Virus record (IMG/VR): IMGVR_UViG_3300033484_000013
Coordinates: 1-22,761 of that record
Strand: one strand, 5' to 3'
Source of the DNA: a virus
DNA: 22,761 nt
Made by a program: the position numbers and the translations under genes. Shown here piece by piece: positions 1-7,496 of this stretch (its first letter is position 1; the number at the start of each line of letters is the position of its first letter). Under the pieces are notes generated by a model. The model saw only the letters and a program-made list of their open reading frames with translations. It was not told the origin of the DNA and searched no databases.

Positions 1-339
1 TCACCCTCCGCCGCCCCTAATCACCAGTCTGGTTATGGCGGTCGGGACGCCTCCGTCGATCGAATAGGGGACAGGTACGTCCTCCATCTCGAACCCGGCG
101 AACAGCTCGCGCACCTCGGGCACGTCGTTTACAGACAGGATGAAGCGGCCCTTCAAGGCGCGCAGCTGATCGGCCATGCGGGATAAATCGGCGCGGCTGA
201 AGAGGTCGTCGCCATAGTCTCCCTCGCTGCCCCAGCAGGGTGGATCGAGGTAGAACAGTGTCCCTGGCCGGTCGTAGCGGCGCAGGAACTCGGCCCACGG
301 CAGGCGCTCGATCTTCACGCCAGCAAGCCGCTCGTGCAC
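1..339 (-). pseudogene. C-terminal fragment of a D12-class DNA adenine methyltransferase
   Basis: The reading frame gives about 112 residues from a GTG at 339 and ends on the stop codon at the window edge. It contains FYLDPPCWG, the position of the catalytic DPPY motif of D12/Dam-type N6-adenine methyltransferases, followed by a family-like C-terminal part. Full enzymes are usually around 250-280 residues and begin with a glycine-rich AdoMet-binding motif. Here that half is missing: reading upstream in frame meets a TGA close to the end of the MuF gene. The tyrosine of DPPY is replaced by cysteine. I infer an inactive remnant of a phage modification gene. It lies at the distal end of the leftward late operon, where Mu carries its own modification gene (mom, an unrelated family). 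The family assignment is fairly secure; the inactivity is inferred. Confidence 0.7.
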
Positions 340-347
340 CGCGTGCC

Positions 348-363
348 CCCGCCCTTCGGCGGG
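348..363. other. Short perfect hairpin between MuF gene and methyltransferase remnant
   Basis: CCCGCC and GGCGGG pair around a CTTC loop, a perfect 6-bp GC stem. It sits about 30 bases downstream of the MuF stop on the minus strand. There is no T-run after it, so it is at best a weak or Rho-assisted terminator. It could also be a short palindromic repeat that came with the deletion that truncated the methyltransferase. Confidence 0.4.
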
Positions 364-391
364 ATCGGTGAAAGGGGGTTGCAGGCCGGTT

Positions 392-1588
392 TCACGAGGC
401 GCTCAGCAGCAGTTCGGCGCCATCGAGCAGCAGCTTCAGCGCCGCGTCGTCGAGCCGGTCGACGCGGTCGATCGTCAGGCTGCGGCCGTCGAAGCTGGGG
501 CGGATATAGGCCGCCAGCCAGCCGTCGCCGTCGCGCGCGATCACCACGCGGTCGGCGCCGAGCGCCACCACCTTCTCGGCGCCCTGGCCAAGGCCGGGGA
601 GCTGCCGGACGATCGCTGCATCCAGCCCCGCGATCGCATCGGTCCCCATCCACGCCACGCGCTGCTCGCCGCCGCCCACCGCGGCCATCGCCGCGTCGTC
701 GAGCAGCATCGCCGGGAAGCGCCCGGCAGGCGCGGCGACGAAGCGCTGGAACTCGGGCGCGGCCAGCAGCTCGGCGAGCATCTGCGTCGCCTGGCTCGCA
801 GCGCCCGCCTGCGCGGCGTTCGCGGCCGAGGTGGCGGCCTTCTCGGCGGCGGCGCGCCACGCGGCCTCGCCGGGGTTGTACGCGAAGCCCGGATCGATGC
901 CGTGGGGCACCAGCTCGGGCGCGCTCGCGCCGGGGCGCCAGAAGGGCCTGGGCGGGCCGAGATCGGGCGGCGGCTTCGCAGCGACGCTCCACCCGCGGCT
1001 CTTCAGCTCGTAATCCGAGACGCTGATCGTGGTGCAGCGGCAGTTCCAGCCGCAGGGCGGGAAGTGCGTCTGCCACCATGGGTGGTCGATCGGCAGGATC
1101 GTGCCGTGCCACGCGGCGTGCTCGGGCCGCGTGCGGTTGTCGAGCACCGCCGAGTAGCGGAGGTACGGCCGATACTCCTTCGTGGCCTGATAGCGCGCCC
1201 AGTCGCCCGCCGCGCGGCTGACGCGGAGGTTGGTATCATAGATCGTCCGCAGCCGGTTGGGGCCGACGAAGACGGGCTGCGTCGTGCCGGTCAATTCCGG
1301 TTTTTGAACGAGGCCCCACCAGCCCTGCCGCTGCAGCGTCGGCACCAGTCCCTTCTGGAACTGCTCGAACGTCTGGCCCTCGGCGATCGCCGCGACGACC
1401 GCCTGCCGGATCGCGACGAGCGTATCGAGCTGGGCGGCCTTGGCGACGGTGAAATCGCGCGCGTGCTCGTCGGCGGCCATCTCGCGCCAGCCGACGGTGG
1501 GCCGGAAGCCCTTCGCACGGAAAGCCTTCAGCGCGTCGCCGGGCGGCTGATCGAAGGTCGCGCCCAGTATCTGCGGATCGTCAGCCAT
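392..1588 (-). CDS. Mu F-like head morphogenesis protein (gp30/MuF)
   Basis: This 398-residue protein matches the phage Mu F family, a minor head protein that works with the portal during head assembly and may be packaged. The family signature is seen around residues 150-185: DNRTRPEHAAWHG followed by FPPCGWNCRC, with the paired cysteines typical of MuF domains. The N-terminal part (residues 40-140) is helical and polar. The last 100 or so residues form an additional region that is not part of the core domain. The ATG overlaps the end of the preceding gene by 8 bases (ATGGCTGA), indicating translational coupling. Unlike Mu, where portal and F are adjacent, five small genes lie between them here. 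The family call is strong; the role of the tail region is unknown. Confidence 0.9.
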   Translation of the reverse strand: MADDPQILGATFDQPPGDALKAFRAKGFRPTVGWREMAADEHARDFTVAKAAQLDTLVAIRQAVVAAIAEGQTFEQFQKGLVPTLQRQGWWGLVQKPELTGTTQPVFVGPNRLRTIYDTNLRVSRAAGDWARYQATKEYRPYLRYSAVLDNRTRPEHAAWHGTILPIDHPWWQTHFPPCGWNCRCTTISVSDYELKSRGWSVAAKPPPDLGPPRPFWRPGASAPELVPHGIDPGFAYNPGEAAWRAAAEKAATSAANAAQAGAASQATQMLAELLAAPEFQRFVAAPAGRFPAMLLDDAAMAAVGGGEQRVAWMGTDAIAGLDAAIVRQLPGLGQGAEKVVALGADRVVIARDGDGWLAAYIRPSFDGRSLTIDRVDRLDDAALKLLLDGAELLLSAS

Positions 1589-1838
1589 CGGCGGCCGATT
1601 TCCGCACCAAAGTGCGGCTCTCCCGAATGATCGATGCGATCAAAGCCGCAGACGACATGAAATAGGATGCTGTCAATACTTCAGGCGCATCGAGATCGCA
1701 GGGGACATTCCAGAGCGCGCGGCGAACACCAGGCGGCAGAAGGTCGAAGGCCTTCATCTGCTCGGCAACCGTTCCTGGTGGCGCGACTTCAATCCCGAGA
1801 CGATCGGCCGTCGCCTGGTCAATTGCGTTCGCGTCCAT
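1581..1838 (-). CDS. Small phage protein of unknown function (85 aa)
   Basis: The protein begins MDANAIDQATADRLG and is 85 residues long. I do not recognise the family. It has a predicted mixed helical fold with a moderately hydrophobic segment (SYFMSSAALIASI) near residues 58-70 that is too short and broken to be a confident membrane span. The chosen ATG has a good Shine-Dalgarno (GGAGGG, about 4 bases away), and codon third positions become GC-rich from this point. Its stop overlaps the MuF start by 8 bases. It belongs to the block between portal and MuF, so a head-related role is possible but unproven. Confidence 0.7.
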   Translation of the reverse strand: MDANAIDQATADRLGIEVAPPGTVAEQMKAFDLLPPGVRRALWNVPCDLDAPEVLTASYFMSSAALIASIIRESRTLVRKSAADG

Positions 1839-2017
1839 CCCGCCCTCCGCACAGCCCAGCGGCTGACGATGTGGCGGACGCCATCCTCGAACTCGATCAG
1901 CGCCGAGTTCATGCGCCCGTGCGCAGCCTCCCGGATCGGGCCGATCAGCTCGGCCGACAACGCTTCGCAGTAGGCGTGGTTGGCGCGGTCGACGGCGGGG
2001 ATGCGGTGCTCTTTCAT
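1754..2017 (-). CDS. Small phage protein of unknown function (87 aa)
   Basis: The product starts MKEHRIPAVDRANHAYCEAL and is acidic and helical in its first 55 residues. A good ribosome-binding site (CAGGAG, 9 bases before ATG) and a TGATG overlap with the zinc-finger gene before it support the start. The last 28 codons overlap the following gene in another frame for 85 bases. That is much longer than any other overlap in this operon, and the sequence there reads like a shadow (TRTQLTRRRP). The true end may therefore lie near 1835, with a stop codon lost by mutation or sequencing error. Function not recognised. Confidence 0.6.
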   Translation of the reverse strand: MKEHRIPAVDRANHAYCEALSAELIGPIREAAHGRMNSALIEFEDGVRHIVSRWAVRRAGWTRTQLTRRRPIVSGLKSRHQERLPSR

Positions 2018-2196
2018 CACCGCCACTCCTGCGCTTCGGGGCGGGCGTGGGCGTGGGGGCCGTTGAGCGCGAGGTGGCAGTTGAGGTGGCGGACGATGCC
2101 GCCGCGCAGCGCCACATAGTGGCCCTGGATGAGGTTGCCGCAGGCGTTGCAGCGCAGCTGCAGGCATGCAGCGGGCCTGTCAGCCGAGGTCCGCAT
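2017..2196 (-). CDS. Small zinc-finger-like protein (59 aa)
   Basis: A 59-residue protein, MRTSADRP..., ends in EAQEWR and then TGA overlapping the next ATG (TGATG). It carries C16-x2-C19 followed by H37-x2-C40 and H41, the arrangement of a small zinc-binding finger (CNACG ... HLNCH). An SD-like GGAGGC lies 5 bases upstream of the ATG. It overlaps the preceding gene by 17 bases. Small zinc fingers are common in phage operons as DNA- or RNA-binding or structural accessory proteins; which applies here cannot be told. The overlaps at both ends and the clean metal-ligand spacing argue that it is a real gene. Confidence 0.65.
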   Translation of the reverse strand: MRTSADRPAACLQLRCNACGNLIQGHYVALRGGIVRHLNCHLALNGPHAHARPEAQEWR

Positions 2197-2467
2197 CGCC
2201 GCCTCCGGCCTCGATCGGGCGCACGTCCCCGGGCGTGCCGAGCAGCTGGTCGCGAAGGCTCAGATGCGCGAGCGCGGCCAGCTCGACCGACCGCGCGCAG
2301 AGCGCGGTGTGGCCGAAGGTGTAGTAGGCCTCGTCCGCTACCGGATCGATGACGACGGCCGCGACGACCACCTGCCGGCCGCCCGCTGCGAGCAGATCGG
2401 TGATCGCCACCACCTCCTCGCCAGCGAGCTTCTTCACCTCGTCGCTGATGGCGGGCGCGGTGCTCAT
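2180..2467 (-). CDS. Phage protein of unknown function (95 aa)
   Basis: The protein begins MSTAPAISDEVKKLAGEEVV and is acidic, with a strand-rich centre (GGRQVVVAAVVIDPVADEAYY). I do not recognise the family. The start overlaps the stop of the gene before it by 4 bases (ATGA), and codon use matches its neighbours. It lies between portal and MuF, an unusual position. It is not obviously a membrane or DNA-binding protein. Confidence 0.7.
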   Translation of the reverse strand: MSTAPAISDEVKKLAGEEVVAITDLLAAGGRQVVVAAVVIDPVADEAYYTFGHTALCARSVELAALAHLSLRDQLLGTPGDVRPIEAGGGDADLG

Positions 2468-2811
2468 TCGGTTAAGCCTGCGGCTGCGCTGACGGCGAAG
2501 GCTCCGACGATCTTGGCAGCCGCGTTCGCGTCCTGTCCTGCCGCAACCAGGGCCGACACCGCCGCCCGCGCAAGGCCCATCGCAAATGCGACCGATAGAG
2601 AAGGCCAGGGGCCGCCCGAGCCCGCGCGTGTGTGGGGCGGCCGGTCAGGGTGCAGGCCCACATACGGCCCGACGTTCGCGGCTTCGGGGTACTCTATGCG
2701 GCTCAGCGCACCGGCGACGTAGCCCTTCACGAGCGCGTCGCGGAACAGATCGGAGGCGATCGGGTGTGCGGTCCGCGACCAGGCGATCGCCTCATCGTTC
2801 AGCGTGATCAT
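2464..2811 (-). CDS. Phage protein of unknown function (115 aa)
   Basis: The product starts MITLNDEAIAWSRTAHPIAS. Its C-terminal 45 residues are alanine-rich and helical (VAFAMGLARAAVSALVAAGQ...), which could be an amphipathic helix or a weak membrane segment. It follows the portal gene directly with an ATGA overlap, so it is made from the same message. No family recognised. The position next to the portal suggests a head-assembly or packaging accessory role, which is inference only. Confidence 0.7.
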   Translation of the reverse strand: MITLNDEAIAWSRTAHPIASDLFRDALVKGYVAGALSRIEYPEAANVGPYVGLHPDRPPHTRAGSGGPWPSLSVAFAMGLARAAVSALVAAGQDANAAAKIVGAFAVSAAAGLTE

Positions 2812-4394
2812 GCGCCAGATCCCTTCTTCTGGCTGTTGGCGAGCGCGCGGACGGCGAATCCTGCGCGTTCCAGCGCCTGCATCAGCGGCTCGTGATCGGT
2901 GTCCGGGAAGGCGGCATTCAGCGCCGCGTCGACCTCTTCGAAGCTGCCCGCCGCCTGCACCGCCGCGATCAGCGGCCCAAGCAGCGGATCGGTGACCTCC
3001 TGCCAGCCCGCGTCGAGCCGGGCGACGATCAGGTCGATCGCGTCCTGCGCCGCGGCCTGCGCGTCGGCGGCTGCCAGCTCGGTCACGTCGATCACCGGAT
3101 CGTCGGCGCCGCCGCCAGCATCGCCACCAGCGCTGCCCACGCCAGCGCCGCCCGCATCGGCGGCTGCGCCCTTGGCCGGTGCGGGTGGCGTCACCCGCTC
3201 CCAGCCGTCGCCATAGACCTCCTGGAAGCTGTCCTCGCTGCGCTGCCAGCCCATCTGCCACAGCTTGTAGTCGGCGTCGGCGGTCAGCCCGATGTCGCGC
3301 TCCTCCTTCACCAGGCGCGCGACCATCGGCTTCGGGCAGTCGTTGCCGAAGTTCATGCGCGTCCAGAAGTCGAGGATGTCGGATGTGTTGAAGCTGTCGC
3401 ACAGAAGGTCCGCGTCGGCCTTCACGATCTCCAGCTTAACCTCCTGGTGGGTCTGCGCCTGCGCGCGCGACGAGCCGTGATCGGTGGTCATCGTCTGCGA
3501 AAGGATGATCTTCGCGATGGCGCCGTCCATGTAGCGGCACAGCTCGCCGAAATCGCTGATCGAGCGCTTGGTCTCGAGCAGCTCGATGACCGTTTCGCTG
3601 GGCACCGCCATGCCGCTGTCGTTTGCCAGCTGGCGGATGGCCGACATGATCTTGTTGATCTCGTCGAGCGTCGCGCCCTGCCGGTATTTCGCGATGACCG
3701 TCGGCACGCCCAGCTTGTCGAGGAAGATGTTCCACGCCTTGATGCCGCCGCGCTTGAAATAGACCGGCCAGTAGAGCAGCTCGGCGAGCGACTGGCCGTA
3801 GAAGTCGGCGTCGCTCTCCATGCCGCTCGTCACCACCCAGAACTTGTTGGGCGGCAGCGCCTCGCCGGGCAGCATGTTCTCGCGGGTCAGCAGCCGGAGC
3901 GTGTCGTCGTCGCCCCAGCGGAAGCGGCGCGCGCGCTTGGGCACGATCTTCTTCCACGCCAGGCGGCGGGCGGCGTTCACCTCCCAGATCGCCTCGGCGA
4001 CCGAGTAGCCGTAGAAGCGGCTCCACAGCATCGCCTCGCACAGCCGGTCCCAGCCGACGGCCTGCAGGTCCTCCTCCAGCGCATCGGCCGCTGCCTGGGC
4101 GAGCGGCGTCTCGTCGCCCGGGATCACCTCCCACGGGCGCGAGATGTGCGCGTAGATGCGCTGCTGCATGCAGCTGGCGACCTGGTCGTCCTGCCGCACG
4201 CGGGCATATTCGCCCCAGTTGATCGCGCCCCACAGCCGCCGGTCGCTGGGCTCGCGCAGCCGCCCCATCCACTGGACGGTGATGTCGCGGCCGTTGCCGG
4301 TGGTGGCGATTTCTTGGCTGAGCTCGCGCACGTTCGCGGCCGGGCGGCCGCGGCCGCCGAACATGCGCTGATAGTCGGCGGGCGAGGTGGCCAT
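2808..4394 (-). CDS. Portal protein, Mu gp29-like (DUF935)
   Basis: This 528-residue protein is the portal of the Mu gp29/DUF935 family. As a dodecamer it would form the DNA entry channel at one capsid vertex and dock the terminase. Recognisable features include the N-terminal LREPSDRRLWGAINWGEYARV region, VASCMQQRIYAHISRPWEV, and RFRWGDDDTLRLLTRENM, followed by DKLGVPTVIAKYRQGA in the core. The region near residues 415-445 is a Gly/Ala/Asp-rich linker, followed by a helical C-terminal domain of about 85 residues. The start forms TGATG with the terminase stop. Length is normal for the family (Mu gp29 is about 512 residues). The assignment is secure. Confidence 0.93.
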   Translation of the reverse strand: MATSPADYQRMFGGRGRPAANVRELSQEIATTGNGRDITVQWMGRLREPSDRRLWGAINWGEYARVRQDDQVASCMQQRIYAHISRPWEVIPGDETPLAQAAADALEEDLQAVGWDRLCEAMLWSRFYGYSVAEAIWEVNAARRLAWKKIVPKRARRFRWGDDDTLRLLTRENMLPGEALPPNKFWVVTSGMESDADFYGQSLAELLYWPVYFKRGGIKAWNIFLDKLGVPTVIAKYRQGATLDEINKIMSAIRQLANDSGMAVPSETVIELLETKRSISDFGELCRYMDGAIAKIILSQTMTTDHGSSRAQAQTHQEVKLEIVKADADLLCDSFNTSDILDFWTRMNFGNDCPKPMVARLVKEERDIGLTADADYKLWQMGWQRSEDSFQEVYGDGWERVTPPAPAKGAAADAGGAGVGSAGGDAGGGADDPVIDVTELAAADAQAAAQDAIDLIVARLDAGWQEVTDPLLGPLIAAVQAAGSFEEVDAALNAAFPDTDHEPLMQALERAGFAVRALANSQKKGSGA

Positions 4395-5953
4395 CAGAAA
4401 CTCCCTCCGGACAGCCCGAACCCGTCGCCGCCGACGCCAAACCCGGCGAAGATGCTGTCGGGGTCAGCACCTGCGAGTCGGGGCGCGCGGAGCGCGTTGG
4501 CCGGGGTGAAATCGAACGGCTCGGACGCGTCGCGCACCGCCATCAGGAACAGCATGGAGGCGATCGCGGTGTCGCCGTGGCGCTTGCCCTTCGCGCCGTC
4601 GGCCTTGTCGGTGGTGCGGTCGACGATCATCGGCACGCCGCGCACCAGCTTCACCAGGCGGTGATCATCGAGCACGCCCTCGTCGCGCGGCAGCAGGAAG
4701 GTGCGATCTTCCAGCCCCGCCTTCAGCAGCGGCATGCCCGCCAGATAGGTGTTCTGGGTGGTCTGGACGCACTCGATCCGCGCCGCGCCGAACTCGCGGA
4801 GCAGCTCCTCGCTGATCTGCATGCCCAGCCCGCGCGCATCGAACTTCGCGCCGCAGAAGCGCGGCAGCGCGTGCAGGCTGCGCTTGGCGACCCACAGCTG
4901 CTCGCGGAAAGGGACGTTGCGCATCTCGACGATCACGCGCGCGCGGCGGGTGAGGTCGGGCTCGGTCTGGCCGAGCAGCAGCGCCGAGACGTCGCCGGTG
5001 CGCGCCCAGTCGCCGCCAGCGAAGCTGCGCTCACTCGTGGGGAAGTCGGCGAGCAGGGGGCGGACGTTCTCCTGCCACCACTCGGCGATCCACGCCTCGG
5101 CGCGGTCGGCGGGCCAGTGCACCAGCTCGTCGGGCGCGCGCAGGCGAACGACGTGGGCGTCGGCCACCATCGCGTCCTCGATCACCGCGCGGCTGAGATA
5201 GACGCCCGAGCCGCGCGCGGGGATCACGTCCAGCTCCTCCTCGGCGGCGGGGCCGTAGCGCGCGCGGAGCGAGCGCTCCCACTCCGCCTCGCCCTCGGGC
5301 GTCCATGCGGTGCCGGAAACGAGGCAAATTCGCTTGTAAAGGCCGTCGGCGAGCGCGTCCGCCAGGGTGACGCGCATCACGCATCCTTCGGTCTTTCCCG
5401 CCCGAATATCCTCAATGAGGATGTTGAACGGGTTGTCCGCACCGTCGTGGGTGGAGACGACGACGGTGCCCCCTCTCCCCCACATGCCGAGCGCCAGCGC
5501 CGCCTTGATCAGCTCGGGCAGGTTGTCGACGAAGGCTCCCTCGTCGATCCGGACCTTCCCCTGCTTGCCGCGGAGCGCGCGGGCCACCCCCGGCAGCGCG
5601 ACGATCGATTTGCCGCTGGGAAAGTCGATCCGATAGACCTTGAAGGCGTCCGATCCGTCGACCTTCCAGAAGAACTCGCCCTGGGTGGCAGCGATGTTGA
5701 AGGCCCTGGCGAACGACGCGCAATAATCGATGTACTCGCGGGTCATCTCAAGGTTGTACGACGTGTAATAGACGTCCTCCGCGCCCTCGGCAGCGCTGGC
5801 GCTCAATACATCGTCGGCAGCAAGGGCGTAGGTGATGCCCGTCCGGCGGCTCTTTTCGATCACCAACAGCTTGTGCTGGTGGCTTAGCTCCACGGCCCGC
5901 TGCTGGTAGGGCAGGAACAGCGGTACGTCCATCAGGGCGGCGAGCGCGCTCAC
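4394..5953 (-). CDS. Terminase large subunit, Mu gp28-like
   Basis: The 519-residue protein is the DNA-packaging motor and headful nuclease. A Walker A-like segment KSRRTGITYA lies at residues 34-43, Walker B VRIDEGA at 134-140, and the coupling motif VVVSTHDG at 164-171. The nuclease half shows acidic residues in GGDWART (D315), FDARGLG (D372) and HGDTAIA (D461), matching an RNase H-like fold. The GTG start overlaps the preceding stop (GTGA), and the portal follows with TGATG. In Mu, gp28 follows gp27 directly; here about 1.7 kb of other genes intervene. The fold and role are secure. Confidence 0.93.
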   Translation of the reverse strand: MSALAALMDVPLFLPYQQRAVELSHQHKLLVIEKSRRTGITYALAADDVLSASAAEGAEDVYYTSYNLEMTREYIDYCASFARAFNIAATQGEFFWKVDGSDAFKVYRIDFPSGKSIVALPGVARALRGKQGKVRIDEGAFVDNLPELIKAALALGMWGRGGTVVVSTHDGADNPFNILIEDIRAGKTEGCVMRVTLADALADGLYKRICLVSGTAWTPEGEAEWERSLRARYGPAAEEELDVIPARGSGVYLSRAVIEDAMVADAHVVRLRAPDELVHWPADRAEAWIAEWWQENVRPLLADFPTSERSFAGGDWARTGDVSALLLGQTEPDLTRRARVIVEMRNVPFREQLWVAKRSLHALPRFCGAKFDARGLGMQISEELLREFGAARIECVQTTQNTYLAGMPLLKAGLEDRTFLLPRDEGVLDDHRLVKLVRGVPMIVDRTTDKADGAKGKRHGDTAIASMLFLMAVRDASEPFDFTPANALRAPRLAGADPDSIFAGFGVGGDGFGLSGGSF

Positions 5954-6225
5954 GACCGCACCCCGTGGCGGCGATGGTAATCGTCGATCGCGAGCTTGAG
6001 CGCGGCCGAGCCGAGCGCGGCCTTCTCGGCCCAGCCGCGCGGGGTCGGAGGCCGGGGCACGCGGCGCTCGCCGGTCAGCCCGTCGCCGTAATAGTGCAGC
6101 GCGTCCCTGATCCGCCGTGCCGTGGTGCCCAGCACGTCGGCAGCCTGGTTGTGGGTCGCACCGCGCGCCAGCAGCTCGGCCAGCTCGCGGCGACGCTCGA
6201 CCGTCCAGAAGCCCGGGCGCGCCAT
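5950..6225 (-). CDS. Small helix-turn-helix protein (91 aa)
   Basis: A tri-helical DNA-binding segment is visible in residues 6-48: FWTVERRRELAELLARGATH, then AADVLGTTARRIRDAL. This pattern resembles the GcrA/Myb-like helix-turn-helix found in alphaproteobacterial phages. The C-terminal half is basic and proline-rich, then helical. It immediately precedes the large terminase with a GTGA overlap and follows the frameshifted gene with TGATG. It might be a second packaging-site recognition subunit or a late regulator; the sequence alone does not decide. The HTH call is reasonable, the specific role open. Confidence 0.7.
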   Translation of the reverse strand: MARPGFWTVERRRELAELLARGATHNQAADVLGTTARRIRDALHYYGDGLTGERRVPRPPTPRGWAEKAALGSAALKLAIDDYHRRHGVRS

Positions 6226-6778
6226 CAGCGCAGCTCCACGCGCATCGAAAGGCGGCGGGCGCGGGCGATCAGCTCGGCGTCGGTCAGCAGCTCGCGGTTG
6301 ACGCGCCAGCGGTCGGCCGGGCCGCCGTCGACGCTCGCGCGATAGACGGTGTGCCCGCGCCGCTGCAGCAGCTGGCGCGCCTCGCCCAGCTCGCCGTCGA
6401 CCATCAAGGCTGGCTCGGCGGCGCGGCGCAGCAGGCTGGCGGCGCGCCGGCTGTTCAGGACGCGGCGCCGCTCGCGGAAGGCGGGGCCGACCGGGGCGGT
6501 GTAGAACTGGTCGCCCTGCTTGTAGCGCTCGACCCAGCCGAAGCCCGGTGACGTCGGGCGGCGATCTGCATCGCCTCCAGCGCCAGCGCGTGCGGCAGCC
6601 GCTCCATCAGCGCCAGCCAGCGCTCGGCGGTCTGCACCATCTCGGCCGCGTGCGTCAGCGTGTTCGGCTCCACGCCCAGCTTCCCCGCAGCCGTGATCGC
6701 GCGCCCCGCCGCGCCGATCTCCTGCGCCGCCCACGCATCGAGCAGCTGGTCGATCAGCGCGGCGATCGGGCTGGGCAT
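6225..6778 (-). pseudogene. Phage protein of unknown function, split by a one-base frameshift
   Basis: Coding begins at the ATG at 6778 (MPSPIAALIDQLLDAWAAQE), which has a GGAGG ribosome site. It stays in that frame for about 75 residues up to EAMQIAARR. Convincing coding then continues in the next frame (PGFGWVERYKQGDQFY ... RRLSMRVELR) to the stop at 6225, which couples to the next gene as TGATG. The second part has no ATG, GTG or TTG near its beginning. The total length is 554 bases, one short of a multiple of three, so restoring one base near 6550-6565 gives a continuous protein of about 184 residues. The candidate spot is GCCGCCCGACG on the coding strand. I see no classic slippery heptamer. 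It is either a deletion, a sequencing error or an unusual recoding event. Family not recognised. Confidence 0.6.
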
Positions 6779-7042
6779 CGTCGGCCTCCGGTGGGGTTGC
6801 AGCGTGGGTGAAGGCGGCTTGCAAAGCCGGTGCGACGACCGGGGCGGGAGCTGCGTCCGCATCCGGTTCAACCCTCCGGGCAGCGCCCGTCACAGTCTGC
6901 GGCTCATCCGCGTCCTCCGTCGCCGAGAGACGCGCCCCGCCGTTGTCCATGGCCGCGCATTCGGCGCGCGGCTCGGGGGCAGCCGGGGCCTGGGGCGGAA
7001 CGCCCTCATCCCCTTCGCTCCCGGCGGAGTCTGGAATTGGTG
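6779..7042 (-). other. 264-bp stretch with no assignable gene; one open frame
   Basis: Between two convincing genes, one minus-strand frame stays open and has an acidic, Ala/Pro-rich composition, with an ATG at 6950 (MDNGGARLSATEDADEPQ). About 70% of its third codon positions are G or C by eye, lower than in neighbouring genes. No stop is reached before it runs into the shadow of the next gene. It could be a disordered protein tail belonging to a damaged gene, or non-coding spacer carrying the ribosome site for the gene at 6778. Confidence 0.35.
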
Positions 7043-7288
7043 TTACGCGGGCTTCGCCGTCACCAGCTCGCTGTTCGGGTCGGGCTGCGGAGCGGGCGGT
7101 GCATAGTCCGAGTGGCTCGGCTGGATTTCCTCGATCAGCAGGCCATGCATTTCGGTCAGATACGGATGACGCGAGGAATGTGCTTCGATGCGCTGCTGCT
7201 GTTGCCCGACATGGATCGGCCCCTTCGGATTCAGCGGTGTCACCCGCACCGGCCGGGTGTGCGTCGTGATCGTCACCGTCGTCGTCAT
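7043..7288 (-). CDS. Small phage protein of unknown function (81 aa)
   Basis: The product begins MTTTVTITTHTRPVRVTPLN and ends in a proline-rich tail. A strong Shine-Dalgarno (GGAGGA, 8 bases before the ATG) supports the start, and codon third positions are GC-rich throughout, unlike the overlapping frames. The central part (GQQQQRIEAHSSRHPYLTEMHGL) is polar, with several histidines and glutamines. No family recognised. It lies in the block inserted between the gp27-like and gp28-like packaging genes. Confidence 0.65.
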   Translation of the reverse strand: MTTTVTITTHTRPVRVTPLNPKGPIHVGQQQQRIEAHSSRHPYLTEMHGLLIEEIQPSHSDYAPPAPQPDPNSELVTAKPA

Positions 7289-7496
7289 GCTTCGTCTCCT
7301 CCGTGATGCCCGCGGCGCGGCGGCCTGCGGGGGTGAGTTCGAAGCTGGCGATGTCGATCAGCCCCGCGAAACGCAGCGCCTGGATCGCCTGGCCGAGCCG
7401 GTTCAGCGAAAGCCCGCGCGTCGCCTCGTGGCTGTCGATCGCGTGCGCCACGCGCAGCAGCACGGGCACGGCGGCGGGAGGCACGGGCGCGCTCAT
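7287..7496 (-). CDS. Winged-helix-like small protein without a stop of its own
   Basis: From the ATG at 7496 (MSAPVPPAAVPVLLRVAHAID) the frame encodes a compact helical domain ending LTPAGRRAAGITEE, typical of the last strand and wing of a small winged-helix fold. After about 70 residues the frame runs into the next gene without a stop and stays open to 6225, where it reads as a shadow. The neighbouring frame does stop at 7285 with an ATGA overlap on the next start, the usual junction in this operon. I infer that a one-base loss near 7290-7310 removed the natural stop, or that the stop was mutated. The end given here is where convincing coding stops. Confidence 0.5.

Noticed and set aside
2892-4664. 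A 590-residue open frame on the plus strand opposite portal and terminase.
   Set aside because: It is the antisense shadow of GC-rich coding DNA. It has Arg/Ala/Leu-rich composition and no domain, while the opposite strand encodes clear portal and terminase motifs.
6225-7496. A single 423-residue gene through the whole region.
   Set aside because: The frame is open, but two stretches inside it are shadows of better-supported genes (7043-7288 and the part beginning at 6778). It is more likely two damaged genes that happen to share a frame.
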